Positions 8,996 to 16,986 of a stretch of 49,872 bases of DNA are shown here, piece after piece. Every line of letters begins with the position of its first letter. The stretch's first letter is position 1. The DNA comes from Ruminococcoides sp052118065 (GTDB lineage Bacteria; Bacillota; Clostridia; Oscillospirales; Acutalibacteraceae), in NCBI GenBank assembly GCA_052118065.1, contig JBQKHY010000017.1, positions 1 through 49,872 on the forward strand, given 5' to 3'. The translations under genes and the position numbers were made by a program. Below the pieces are notes generated by a model. That model had not been told where the DNA came from, ran no database searches, and saw only the letters and a list, made by a program, of their open reading frames with translations.

Positions 8996-10686
8996 TATCT
9001 ATTATCTATATTCTTTTTAATTTGGTCGTAGGTTACACCGTATTTCTCTGCAATATCTTTAGCATAAGAAACACCCTGTGGTGGTGCAATCTCACACTTA
9101 AAACTTCTGTGACCGTCTTTCATACCGGTAACAAGGCTTTGTACTTTACTCCTATAACTATCATCACTGTTGTATTCATCAAGGTGATGGGCAAGTTCAT
9201 GCATATGTGTGTTAAACACTGAACGAACACCTAGGTAAGCCATTGCCTTAATAACATCCTTCGCAATAAACACACCTTCGGCAACATTTGTTGTAGCCAA
9301 ACTTTCGTTAAGTAGCAGTAATGATTTATCGGTTGCAACCTTAAAAATATCGGAAAGTCTTTTGCTTTCTTCACCTAGTCTGCCTAGGTCAACAGTTTCA
9401 TTTTCATCAGCAGGAAAATGAGTGTAAATGTTGTCAACAGGACTGTAGTTAAACTTTGTTGCAGGTACATAAATACCGGCTTGTGCAAGTAAGAAACAAT
9501 GTCCTACTGCTTGGGTAAAGGTAGTTTTGCCACCTCTGTTTGGACCTGTCATAACATAAATTCTTTGTTCATTATCAAAGGTAATGTCATTACCGATAAT
9601 GTCAAATTCTTCACCGTTGGTTCGCTTAATTGCAAGTTTTATATTATAAATATCCTCACCGTAAGCTACTCTGTCATCAGAAACTGCAAGTGGTTTACAC
9701 ACCGGTAAATTCTTTTCTTTCATCTTGTCAACAAGCTCAGCAAAACGAATGTAAAAGATAATCTCAGGCATCAATCCTACTAATGAGTAGCCTGAAATAT
9801 TAACATACTTTTGAAGTGTAGCCTTAATATTTTTTACCATTTTCTTAAGAATATTGGTAACTACCTTCTTTAGACTTTGAGATAATGGGTCATCACCTGT
9901 AGCTGAACCTGATGTATCAATATGTACATTAGTGTTAGCACCTTGCTGAATTGAACCGAATTTTGTTCTGTTTAAGCTAGGATTTGCCGGATGAAGTTTG
10001 TGACTTGAAAGTACCTTTTCATCACTGTTCAGTTCTTCCTTTGAACCGGTAAAGCCCATAAAGTTCTTTAGAATACCACTGTTGGTAATCTCAAAATTAT
10101 TAAGAGAGATAACACCGGCATTTTTAGGCTTTAACACACTATCAAGGTTAACACCGATAGTAACCGACTTTAGGTTCTGAGCCTTTGCCATTGTTTCATC
10201 AATATCCTTTTTAAGAATATCAAAACCACCGTTGTTGTAAATATCCTCAATAGTCTGTTTAAGGTCAAGTAGTCCTTGTGATTTAATAGGAATAGTGTTG
10301 AGAATATCCTTTAGCATTGTAATGCATAGCACATAACCGTCAATTTCTCTAAGTCTGTTAATAAGTTGCCACAAAGATGATGCATCACCGTCTTTGTTAA
10401 ACTTTTCAAGTTCTCGTAAATCCTCTAACTTTTTCAGCAGTTCAACTAAGCCATCTCTCAGTTCAGGAAAATTAAGAATATCCTCAAAAACATCTGCCCT
10501 ATAGTTGATAACATCAATATCGCAAGTTAGGTTTGTTAAGATTTTTTTGATACTGTTTTTTTCATATATGTCTTTAGTAAGGCTTTCAACAATATAATCA
10601 ACAGAAAGGTCATTTATAGATTCATCAGTTAAAGTCATTGTAGAAACTTCCTTACCTTTTGGGTAAAGTAAACTTATATCAGCCAT
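8995..10686 (-). CDS. MutS-like ATPase (DNA mismatch repair ATPase-domain protein)
   Basis: A 563-residue protein with the core and ATPase domains of MutS but without the N-terminal mismatch-recognition domain. Walker A is TGPNRGGKTT (380-389). The Walker B region reads LLLLNES, so the usual DE pair is N460-E461, followed by ATTN, which replaces the usual signature. The N-terminal 350 residues are helical lever/clamp-like. It lacks the C-terminal Smr nuclease of MutS2, so it is neither MutS nor MutS2 but one of the short MutS-related families of Firmicutes. The role is unknown; DNA structure binding and ATP hydrolysis are inferred. An AAGGAG site precedes the ATG. It is divergent from the DUF896 gene by 71 bp. 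Confidence 0.85.
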   Translation of the reverse strand: MADISLLYPKGKEVSTMTLTDESINDLSVDYIVESLTKDIYEKNSIKKILTNLTCDIDVINYRADVFEDILNFPELRDGLVELLKKLEDLRELEKFNKDGDASSLWQLINRLREIDGYVLCITMLKDILNTIPIKSQGLLDLKQTIEDIYNNGGFDILKKDIDETMAKAQNLKSVTIGVNLDSVLKPKNAGVISLNNFEITNSGILKNFMGFTGSKEELNSDEKVLSSHKLHPANPSLNRTKFGSIQQGANTNVHIDTSGSATGDDPLSQSLKKVVTNILKKMVKNIKATLQKYVNISGYSLVGLMPEIIFYIRFAELVDKMKEKNLPVCKPLAVSDDRVAYGEDIYNIKLAIKRTNGEEFDIIGNDITFDNEQRIYVMTGPNRGGKTTFTQAVGHCFLLAQAGIYVPATKFNYSPVDNIYTHFPADENETVDLGRLGEESKRLSDIFKVATDKSLLLLNESLATTNVAEGVFIAKDVIKAMAYLGVRSVFNTHMHELAHHLDEYNSDDSYRSKVQSLVTGMKDGHRSFKCEIAPPQGVSYAKDIAEKYGVTYDQIKKNIDNR

Positions 10687-10757
10687 TTGAATTCTCCTTT
10701 AAACTATAGTATAATATTAGCACAATTAATCTTAAAAAACAATTAAGGAGATAAATT

Positions 10758-10982
10758 ATGGACGAACTAATTAAGAGAATAAATGAACTTGCTAAGAAGA
10801 AAAAATCTGCCGGTTTAACTAAGGAAGAAGCAAAAGAACAAATTGAACTTAGACAACAGTATCTTGATAAATTCAGAGAAGGCTTTAAGCAAAGACTGGA
10901 AAATATTGATGTTGAAACACCTGATGGCAATGTTAGACCATTAACTGATTTTAAGAAGAAAAATAATGACAACATTCAGTAA
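10758..10982 (+). CDS. DUF896 (YnzC/UPF0291) family protein
   Basis: A 74-residue cytoplasmic protein. The first part (MDELIKRINELAKKKKSAGL, then TKEE) and the LRQQYLD and FR segments are the characteristic two-helix YnzC/UPF0291 hairpin, and the C-terminal tail with LTDF fits too. B. subtilis YnzC lies in the SOS-linked yneA operon; members have no established biochemical function. A good ribosome site (AAGGAG, 7 nt) precedes the ATG. It is a monocistronic unit with a terminator at 11171. Confidence 0.92.
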   Translation: MDELIKRINELAKKKKSAGLTKEEAKEQIELRQQYLDKFREGFKQRLENIDVETPDGNVRPLTDFKKKNNDNIQ

Positions 10983-11170
10983 TTAAATATTTGCCTTTGA
11001 TTTGCATTTTTACATATTAATACATTTGCTTTGGATATGATTGCATTTTCTTTGTTCTTTTTATTCATTTGCTTTTGTGTTTGATTTGTATTTACTATGC
11101 AGTTGTTTTGAATTTGATTTAATTATTTTGCATTTTAAATACATTTGTTGTATTTTTAATTCTATTTTTT

Positions 11171-11199
11171 AACCACTAGTCTTTGCTAGTGGTTTTTTA
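11171..11199 (+). terminator. Terminator of the DUF896 gene
   Basis: AACCACTAG (11171-11179) pairs with CTAGTGGTT (11186-11194) and is followed by TTTT. The 188 bp between the gene and this hairpin are T-rich, with repeated TTTGC/TTTGAT words and no reading frame. Confidence 0.8.
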
Positions 11200-11221
11200 A
11201 TTTTGATTTTCATTTTTTAAT

Positions 11222-12270
11222 ATTGTCTGTGGGTTAAGGTTAGTTAGATAAATTAGGGTTTGTGGAATTGTTTATGTAATGTAGGTTAATTAGATATCAA
11301 CCGATTAATTCATTTAATTTATAGTTTTATCCCTCCTTCAGTCGATTTATAAAAGGTAAATTGCCGTACCGTCAATTTACAATCGACAGCTCCCTCGTCT
11401 GAGGGAGCCAAGCATAATATGTACAAACTTATAAATTTGTACATAACTAAAGAAATTGTACATACCTTGTTGCCTCCCTCGCTGAGGGAGGCAAAATAGT
11501 TTGTACAAATCTAAAATAAGTACGCAATTTTTAAATAGTACAGACTTTATAAATTAGTATAAATTATGGTAAAGACAAAGGCTCCCTCGCTGAGGGAGCT
11601 GTCATTCGTGAATTGCAAAGCAATTCACCTTTTAAAGAATGACTGAAGGAGTGGTTGATATTTTAAACTTGTTTAAAATATCATCATAGAAGAAACTTTC
11701 CTTTATTTCTAACTATAAAATGCAATGAATATTATGAGTTACAGTTGTAGGGGACATCATTGATGTCCCGTTACAAACTAGCCTTTATATAGGTACTTTG
11801 CCCTATGTAGCAAGTTATAATTTCTAGTTTCTACATAGGACAAAATTGTATAAAACATTTTACTATTAAACGGGCGAACGATGTTCGCCCCTACGACTGT
11901 GAGCCAAAAGTTTGTTCTTATTTTGTCCTATGTAGTTACCTTTAATTTGTACATATTCGCCAGTCGCCCTTGTGTAAAGGGAGATGTTTTGCGTATGCAA
12001 AACAGAGGGATTGTCACGGTAGATTGTGTTCTCTATATAAAATGTGTACGATGAGATAAAACTAATAATTCAATCTGTTATATCGCAGATGTTTGATATA
12101 ATCAATAATGCCTACCAAAACAATCCTTCCACCACTTCGTGGTCCCCCTTCCTTTACACAAGGAAGGCTGGATGGTTTCTACTAATTCTAAATATCTACC
12201 ACAAAACAAGGTGAATTCTAGCCCCACAAACCCAAATTTGCAACAATAATTTACCATAACCCACAGGCAA
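11222..12270. repeat. MITE-like composite palindromic element, copy L
   Basis: A non-coding block of about 1.05 kb. Its left edge reads TTGTCTGTGGGTTA, then AAATTAGGGTTTGTGG. Its right edge is the reverse complement of a similar edge (CCACAAACCCAAATTTG, then TAACCCACAGGCAA). Inside are hairpin modules: CTCCCTCGNNNGAGGGAG (11393, 11473, 11582), GTGAATTGC/GCAATTCAC (about 11610), GATATTTTAAAC/GTTTAAAATATC (about 11655), GGGACATCATTGATGTCCC (about 11752), GGGCGAACGATGTTCGCCC (about 11872), a gcgtatgcaaaac module (about 11990), and CCACTTCGTGG (about 12131). Positions 11473-12238 are nearly identical to the reverse complement of 15790-16546. No open reading frame of interest is present. Confidence 0.8.
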
Positions 12271-12285
12271 AATAAAATGGAAAAA

Positions 12286-13119
12286 CTAAAATTTATAATT
12301 GTCTTTTAGCAAGGTGATTTCGGATTTATAGCCCTCAAGGTCATTTGGTGTTTCTAGGAAGAAAGGTAAGTCCTTTAGCTTAGGGTGATTGATAACACTG
12401 ACTAGGGCATCTAAACCGATACCACCTTCACCGATTTTTTCATGACGATCTTTATGGCAACCTAAGAAATTTTTACTGTCGTTTAGGTGGATAGCCTTTA
12501 GCTTATCAATGCCGATAACCTTATCAAATTCTTCCAGCACATCTTCCAAATTATCCTTAATATCGTAACCACCGTCAAATACATGGCAAGTATCTAGGCA
12601 AACACCCATCTTTTCATTAAGGGTAACACCATCAAGAATTTCCTTTAATTCCTGAAATTTTGAGCCTACCTCTGTACCTTTACCTGCCATAGTTTCCAAC
12701 AATACAGTTGTAGTCATATCTTCAAACAAAACTTCATTTAGCTGATTTACAATAAGCTCTATTCCCTTTTCTATGCCTTGTCCCACATGACTTCCGGGAT
12801 GAAAGTTGTATAGATTGTTTGGAAGATACTCCATTCTTCTTAAATCATCTTTCATTGTTTCAAGGGCAAATTCTCTTGTCTTGTCAGTTTTTGAACAAGG
12901 ATTAAGAGTGTATGGTGCATGGGCTAAAATTTTTGAAAAATTATTTTCTTTCATATATTCAAGCAAAGCATTTGTGTCATTAGGGTCAATCTCCTTAGCC
13001 TTGCCACCTCTTGGGTTTCTGGTGAAAAATTGAAATGTGTTTGCACCGATTGAAGTAGCTTCTTTGCCACAAGCTAAAAATCCCTTTGATATTGATAAAT
13101 GTGCTCCTATATTTAGCAT
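12286..13119 (-). CDS. nfo: Endonuclease IV (deoxyribonuclease IV, Nfo)
   Basis: A 277-residue AP endonuclease that cuts 5' of abasic sites in base-excision repair, using a trinuclear zinc centre. Family zinc ligands are all visible: HAPYTLN, FHPGSHVG, ETMAGKGTE, CLDTCHVFDGGYD, HLND, then the DRH pair in GCHKDRH, and FLETPN near the C-terminus. The TIM-barrel start MLNIGAHLSIS is typical. I place the start at 13119, not at a longer in-frame start at 13146, because AAGGAG lies 6 nt upstream of this ATG and the longer form would overlap sfsA. It is transcribed after sfsA with a 10-bp gap, and the ribosome site overlaps the sfsA stop codon, so the two are probably coupled. Confidence 0.95.
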   Translation of the reverse strand: MLNIGAHLSISKGFLACGKEATSIGANTFQFFTRNPRGGKAKEIDPNDTNALLEYMKENNFSKILAHAPYTLNPCSKTDKTREFALETMKDDLRRMEYLPNNLYNFHPGSHVGQGIEKGIELIVNQLNEVLFEDMTTTVLLETMAGKGTEVGSKFQELKEILDGVTLNEKMGVCLDTCHVFDGGYDIKDNLEDVLEEFDKVIGIDKLKAIHLNDSKNFLGCHKDRHEKIGEGGIGLDALVSVINHPKLKDLPFFLETPNDLEGYKSEITLLKDNYKF

Positions 13120-13129
13120 AATTTTCTCC

Positions 13130-13810
13130 TTATAATTTATAATCAACTTTATCTTTTATTTCCAGTGAATTTTCTGTTACATTGCAATCTAAACATAAAA
13201 TTTCAACACCACTGTTATAGGCTTTAATAAGTGCATCACCAAAAGCCTTATGTGTCACATTATTAGGTGTAAAGTACTTTACATTATCCATCTGAATAAC
13301 AAATGCAATTACTGTATTATAGCCCTTTTCTTTAGCTTTTATCAGTTCTTCAATGTGCTTAATTCCTCTTTCTGTAGGTGCATCGGGAAAAGATACAACA
13401 CCATCATTCTCAAGAGTAACACCCTTAACCTCTATTAAAAATTTTTCTTCATTACTTTCACAATAGAAGTCAATCCTTGATGAACCATATTTATATTCAG
13501 GTTTTATGTAAGTTAGATTATCCCTAAATTTGCCACTTTGCAAATACTCATAAAACACCTTGTTAGGGGCTTGACTGTCCATATTAATAAGTCTGTCACC
13601 CTTATAAACTGCCACAAGGTCATACTGAGTTTTTCTGTTAGGGTTGTCACTTTTCTCACAAAGCACAGTTGCATTATCAGTTAAAAGTTCCCTACATCTG
13701 CCGGTATTCTTAACATGGACAACTTCTTCATTACCGTTTATGTTTACATATGCAATAAATCTATTAGGTCGTTTCAAGAAAATTCCTTTAAAAATTCTGT
13801 TATATTTCAT
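13130..13810 (-). CDS. sfsA: SfsA family DNA/RNA-binding nuclease-like protein
   Basis: A 226-residue SfsA protein (sugar fermentation stimulation family). The N-terminal OB-like part has KRPNRFIAYV and HVKNTGRC. The C-terminal part carries the PD-(D/E)XK-like core RIDFYC..FLIEVKG, then the conserved FPDAPTERG segment. SfsA was first described as a DNA-binding stimulator of maltose metabolism in E. coli; later annotation treats the fold as a nuclease. Pairing with nfo suggests nucleic-acid metabolism here. A GAGGT site precedes the ATG. It is the first gene of a two-gene minus-strand operon and is divergent from the zinc-ribbon gene at 13985. Confidence 0.93.
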   Translation of the reverse strand: MKYNRIFKGIFLKRPNRFIAYVNINGNEEVVHVKNTGRCRELLTDNATVLCEKSDNPNRKTQYDLVAVYKGDRLINMDSQAPNKVFYEYLQSGKFRDNLTYIKPEYKYGSSRIDFYCESNEEKFLIEVKGVTLENDGVVSFPDAPTERGIKHIEELIKAKEKGYNTVIAFVIQMDNVKYFTPNNVTHKAFGDALIKAYNSGVEILCLDCNVTENSLEIKDKVDYKL

Positions 13811-13901
13811 ATTATTACCTCATAAAAATTATATTATAAATCAGTAACTTTTTCAATAATATATAATATGTTAAGTTTACTTTGTTTGTACAATATAATA
13901 A

Positions 13902-13930
13902 TTGTTTTGTAGAGTTTTGTATGATATAAT
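13902..13930 (+). promoter_or_regulatory. Sigma-70-type promoter for the zinc-ribbon gene at 13985
   Basis: TTGTTT at 13902 and a perfect TATAAT at 13925 are separated by 17 nt. The gene's GGAGGA ribosome site follows about 45 nt later. Confidence 0.6.
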
Positions 13931-13984
13931 ATTAATTGTTAATATTTTGTCAAATTATGACACAAGACATTATGGAGGAAGATT

Positions 13985-14941
13985 ATGAAATGTAACAAAT
14001 GTGGTCAGGATATTCCTGATAACGCAACCTTCTGCACAAATTGTGGTAACAAAATTGAACAGCCACAGCAGAACCCTAACCCAAATGTTCAACAGGCTAA
14101 CCAAGTTCCAAATCAGAACCCACAGGCTAACCAAAACCCACAGGCAAATCCAATGCCTAACCAAAATCCACAGGTTAATAACGGTATGCCAAACCAGCAA
14201 CCACAGTTTAACCAAAACCCACAGTTCAATCATGCACCTAACCGTAACCCTCAGTTCAACGGTATGCCTAATCAGAATGTTCCTTATGGCATTCAAGTGC
14301 CACAACAGAATGTAAAGGCTGAACCATCACCTATTGTAAACTGGTTTAACAGTGCTAAGGATGTATTCCTAGATTTCTTCAAGAAAGGTTACATTGAAAA
14401 GCCAACAACACTACTAACAGAAAAGAACCATATGTGGTTAGTATTTGCAGTTGTAGCAGTAGTTTTCGGTGCTTTAAAGGGACTATTCTCATCCCTTGAT
14501 TATTATTCAGGCAAGTTTGCTTATACACTAAGTGGCTTCGTAACAATCGGTGCAATGTTCTTTGCTTTTGCTACTGCACTGTTTATCTATGCTAAGATGG
14601 CAAAGAATGATAAGGTTACTTACATAAATGCACTTAACGGTACTGCCGGTGCTTTTCTACCGGTTATCCTGGCTACTGTAGCTAACTGTTTGGTTACATT
14701 TGTTAACAGTGGTCTTGCTTACAATGTTGAACTTGCTTCAAACATTATGTTCTTTGTACTATTCCTAAAACTAATCAACAAGGTTGTTGAAGGTAGCAAG
14801 TACCAAAATTCATTCTGGTTTGATGCACTTGCAATTCTATGCCCTTACTTAGTATATAAAGCAGTAACTGCTATTATGTACTCAATCACTACTGCATCAA
14901 GCATTTTAAGTATGTTTAGTGGTTTATCAAACTTAATGTAA
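13985..14941 (+). CDS. Zinc-ribbon membrane protein with Asn/Gln/Pro-rich linker
   Basis: A 318-residue protein. Residues 1-22 are a CxxC...CxxC zinc ribbon (CNKCGQDIPDNATFCTNCG). Residues about 25-115 are low-complexity, made of short repeats such as QNPQ and MPNQN. The C-terminal 180 residues contain about five hydrophobic segments, consistent with a polytopic membrane domain of the Yip1/DUF type often joined to such zinc ribbons. The function is unknown; the ribbon is probably cytoplasmic and the linker disordered. A neighbouring gene at 15150 has the same plan, so the two may be distant paralogues. It has its own promoter and terminator. Not a recognised named gene. Confidence 0.8.
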   Translation: MKCNKCGQDIPDNATFCTNCGNKIEQPQQNPNPNVQQANQVPNQNPQANQNPQANPMPNQNPQVNNGMPNQQPQFNQNPQFNHAPNRNPQFNGMPNQNVPYGIQVPQQNVKAEPSPIVNWFNSAKDVFLDFFKKGYIEKPTTLLTEKNHMWLVFAVVAVVFGALKGLFSSLDYYSGKFAYTLSGFVTIGAMFFAFATALFIYAKMAKNDKVTYINALNGTAGAFLPVILATVANCLVTFVNSGLAYNVELASNIMFFVLFLKLINKVVEGSKYQNSFWFDALAILCPYLVYKAVTAIMYSITTASSILSMFSGLSNLM

Positions 14942-14960
14942 CATAACAAGTTTCAATTTA

Positions 14961-14986
14961 GAGAGTCTTTATCGGCTCTCTTTTTT
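14961..14986 (+). terminator. Terminator after the first zinc-ribbon gene
   Basis: GAGAGTC pairs with GGCTCTC across a 6-nt loop and is followed by six T, 20 bp after the stop codon. Confidence 0.82.
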
Positions 14987-15060
14987 GTTAGCAATTACAG
15001 AGAATAAACAATGAATAGAAGTACATATTTTGTGCATTTGTAAATTTATTAACATTTCCC

Positions 15061-15089
15061 TTGTAATATGTCGAATTCTGTGATATACT
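15061..15089 (+). promoter_or_regulatory. Sigma-70-type promoter for the zinc-ribbon gene at 15150
   Basis: TTGTAA at 15061 and TATACT at 15084 are separated by exactly 17 nt, about 60 nt before the start codon. Confidence 0.6.
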
Positions 15090-15149
15090 TAATCAGTAAT
15101 TATTTACAAGTAATTATTTTCTTAGAAAAAAGAATATGGAGGACACATT

Positions 15150-15641
15150 ATGAAATGTAAAAACTGTGGTGCTAATCTTCAGGACAACGCTACTTTCTGT
15201 GGCGAATGTGGTGCACCTGTAGAAAATCAGCAGAATGTTCAGCAGAACAATTACACACCAAATCAGCAGAATGTACAGTATGCTAACCAAAACAACTATA
15301 ACCCAAATCAGCAGAATGTAAATGCTGATGGTGTTAGTGAACAGGAAATCAATGACGGCAAGGTTATGGCAGTTCTTGCTTACCTTGGTTTTCTACTTAT
15401 TATTCCTGCAATTGCAGCAAACAAGAACAAGTTTGTTCGTTTCCACCTAGGTCAAGGTTTAATCCTATTTATCGCATCAGTAATCGGTGGTTTCCTTTCT
15501 TTTATCCCTTATGTTGGTACAATGCTTAACTCTGTTGTTTCAATCGTTGCATTTGTATTTATGATTTTGGGTATTGTTAATGCTTGTCAGGGTAAAATGA
15601 AAGGTCTTCCTCTAATCGGCGATATTCAGATTTTTAAATAA
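15150..15641 (+). CDS. Zinc-ribbon protein with DUF4870-like membrane domain
   Basis: A 163-residue protein. The N-terminal ribbon is CKNCGANLQDNATFCGECG. A short Asn/Gln-rich linker (about residues 26-58) follows, then a domain starting DGKVMAVLAYLGFL with FVRFHLGQGLILF and a final hydrophobic helix, which fits the DUF4870/Tic20-like family of small membrane proteins. Function unknown. TATGGAGGACACATT gives a strong ribosome site. The layout mirrors the gene at 13985, but the membrane part is different and shorter. It is monocistronic between its own promoter and terminator. Confidence 0.87.
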   Translation: MKCKNCGANLQDNATFCGECGAPVENQQNVQQNNYTPNQQNVQYANQNNYNPNQQNVNADGVSEQEINDGKVMAVLAYLGFLLIIPAIAANKNKFVRFHLGQGLILFIASVIGGFLSFIPYVGTMLNSVVSIVAFVFMILGIVNACQGKMKGLPLIGDIQIFK

Positions 15642-15669
15642 TTTGTATTAAAAGTTTTTCTATCCATAT

Positions 15670-15697
15670 GGGAGTGCATTGTTGCACTCCCTTTTTT
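15670..15697 (+). terminator. Terminator after the DUF4870-like gene
   Basis: A perfect 9-bp stem (GGGAGTGCA with TGCACTCCC), a 4-nt loop and six T. Confidence 0.9.
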
Positions 15698-15753
15698 GTT
15701 TTATTTTCAGCCTTGTTTGTACTAATCTATAAATTGGTTTTTTCAATTTTGTC

Positions 15754-16700
15754 TGTGGATTAAGATAAATCGGTTCTATAAATTAGGGTTTGTGGAGTTA
15801 GAATTCACCTTGTTTTGTGGTAGATATTTAGAATTAGTAGAGACTAACCAGCCTCCCTTGTGTAAAGGGAGGGGGACCACGAAGTGGTGGAAGGATTGTT
15901 TTGGTAGGCATTATTGATTATATCAAACATCTGCGATATAACAGATTGAATTATTAGTTTTATCTCATCGTACACATTTTATATAGAGAACACAATCTAC
16001 CGTGACAATCCCTCTGTTTTGCATACGCAAAACATCTCCCTTTACACAAGGGCGACTGGCGAATATGTACAAATTAAAGGTAACTACATAGGACAAAATA
16101 ACAACAAACTATAGGCTTACAGTCATAGGGGCAAACATCGTTTGCCCGTTTAATAGTAAAATATTTTATGTAACTTTGTCCTATGTAGAAACCAGAAATT
16201 ATAACTTACTACATAGGGCAAAGTACCTATATAAAGGCTAGTTTGTAACGGGACATCAATGATGTCCCCTACAACTGTAACTCATAATATTCATTGCATT
16301 TTATAGTTAGAAATAAAGGAAAGTTTCATCTATGATGATATTTTAAACAAGTTTAAAATATCATCCACTCCTTCAGTCATTCTTTAAAAGGTGAATTGCT
16401 TTGCAATTCACGAATGACAGCTCCCTCAGCGAGGGAGCCTTTGTCTTTACCATAATTTATACTAATTTATAAAGTCTGTACTATTTAAAAATTGCGTACT
16501 TATTTTAGATTTGTACAAACTATTTTGCCTCCCTCGCTGAGGGAGGTGGCTGCGTATGCAAAGACGGAAGGAGTGGTTGGAATTGTAAATTCATTTACAA
16601 TTCCACAATAGAAGATACTATTTAATAGCACTACAAACCCAAATTTGTGAAAGCAATTTATAGATTAGCACAAGCAAATCTGAAAAACACTAATTTGTAA
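15754..16700. repeat. MITE-like composite palindromic element, copy R (inverted relative to copy L)
   Basis: About 0.95 kb and non-coding. Left edge TTGTCTGTGGATTA then AAATTAGGGTTTGTGG; right edge CTACAAACCCAAATTTG with GCACAAGCAA further out. Positions 15790-16546 repeat 11473-12238 in reverse complement with few changes, so the two form a large inverted pair around the nfo-sfsA and zinc-ribbon genes. The part after 16546 (gcgtatgcaaagac and a GGAATTGTAAAT/ATTTACAATTCC palindrome) is shared in direct orientation with 23805-23900. Confidence 0.8.
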
Positions 16701-16717
16701 ACTGAAAAACAAAAGAT

Positions 16718-16746
16718 AACCACCCTAGAAATAATCTAGGGTGGTT
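16718..16746 (-). terminator. Terminator-like hairpin downstream of the Na/Pi cotransporter gene
   Basis: A perfect 12-bp stem (16718-16729 with 16735-16746) and 5-nt loop; the minus strand continues into a T-rich stretch. It is about 240 bp past the cotransporter stop, so use by that gene is likely but not certain. The stretch between, 16747-16986, is AT-rich with several near-copies of TAAATCAATTTTT and no gene. Confidence 0.6.
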
Positions 16747-16986
16747 ACGGGAGTGGAATAAATAGACTTTTTCAAATCTCTTATTAATTATTTATATTAA
16801 TTTTTCAATTAACTAAATCAATTTTTAATCATCTAAATCAATTTTTTAATTGCCTAAATCAATTTTAAATCTATTTAAACTGACATCACTATAAAATGAC
16901 AATCAACTTAAAGTTAACTAAATATCTATTCCATTTCAGCACAAGGGAGTTTTAAATAAAATATCAAGTTATATAGAATTTAAAAA

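Noticed and set aside
8995..10686. MutS2
   Set aside because: No C-terminal Smr domain and altered Walker B; it is a shorter MutS-like family.
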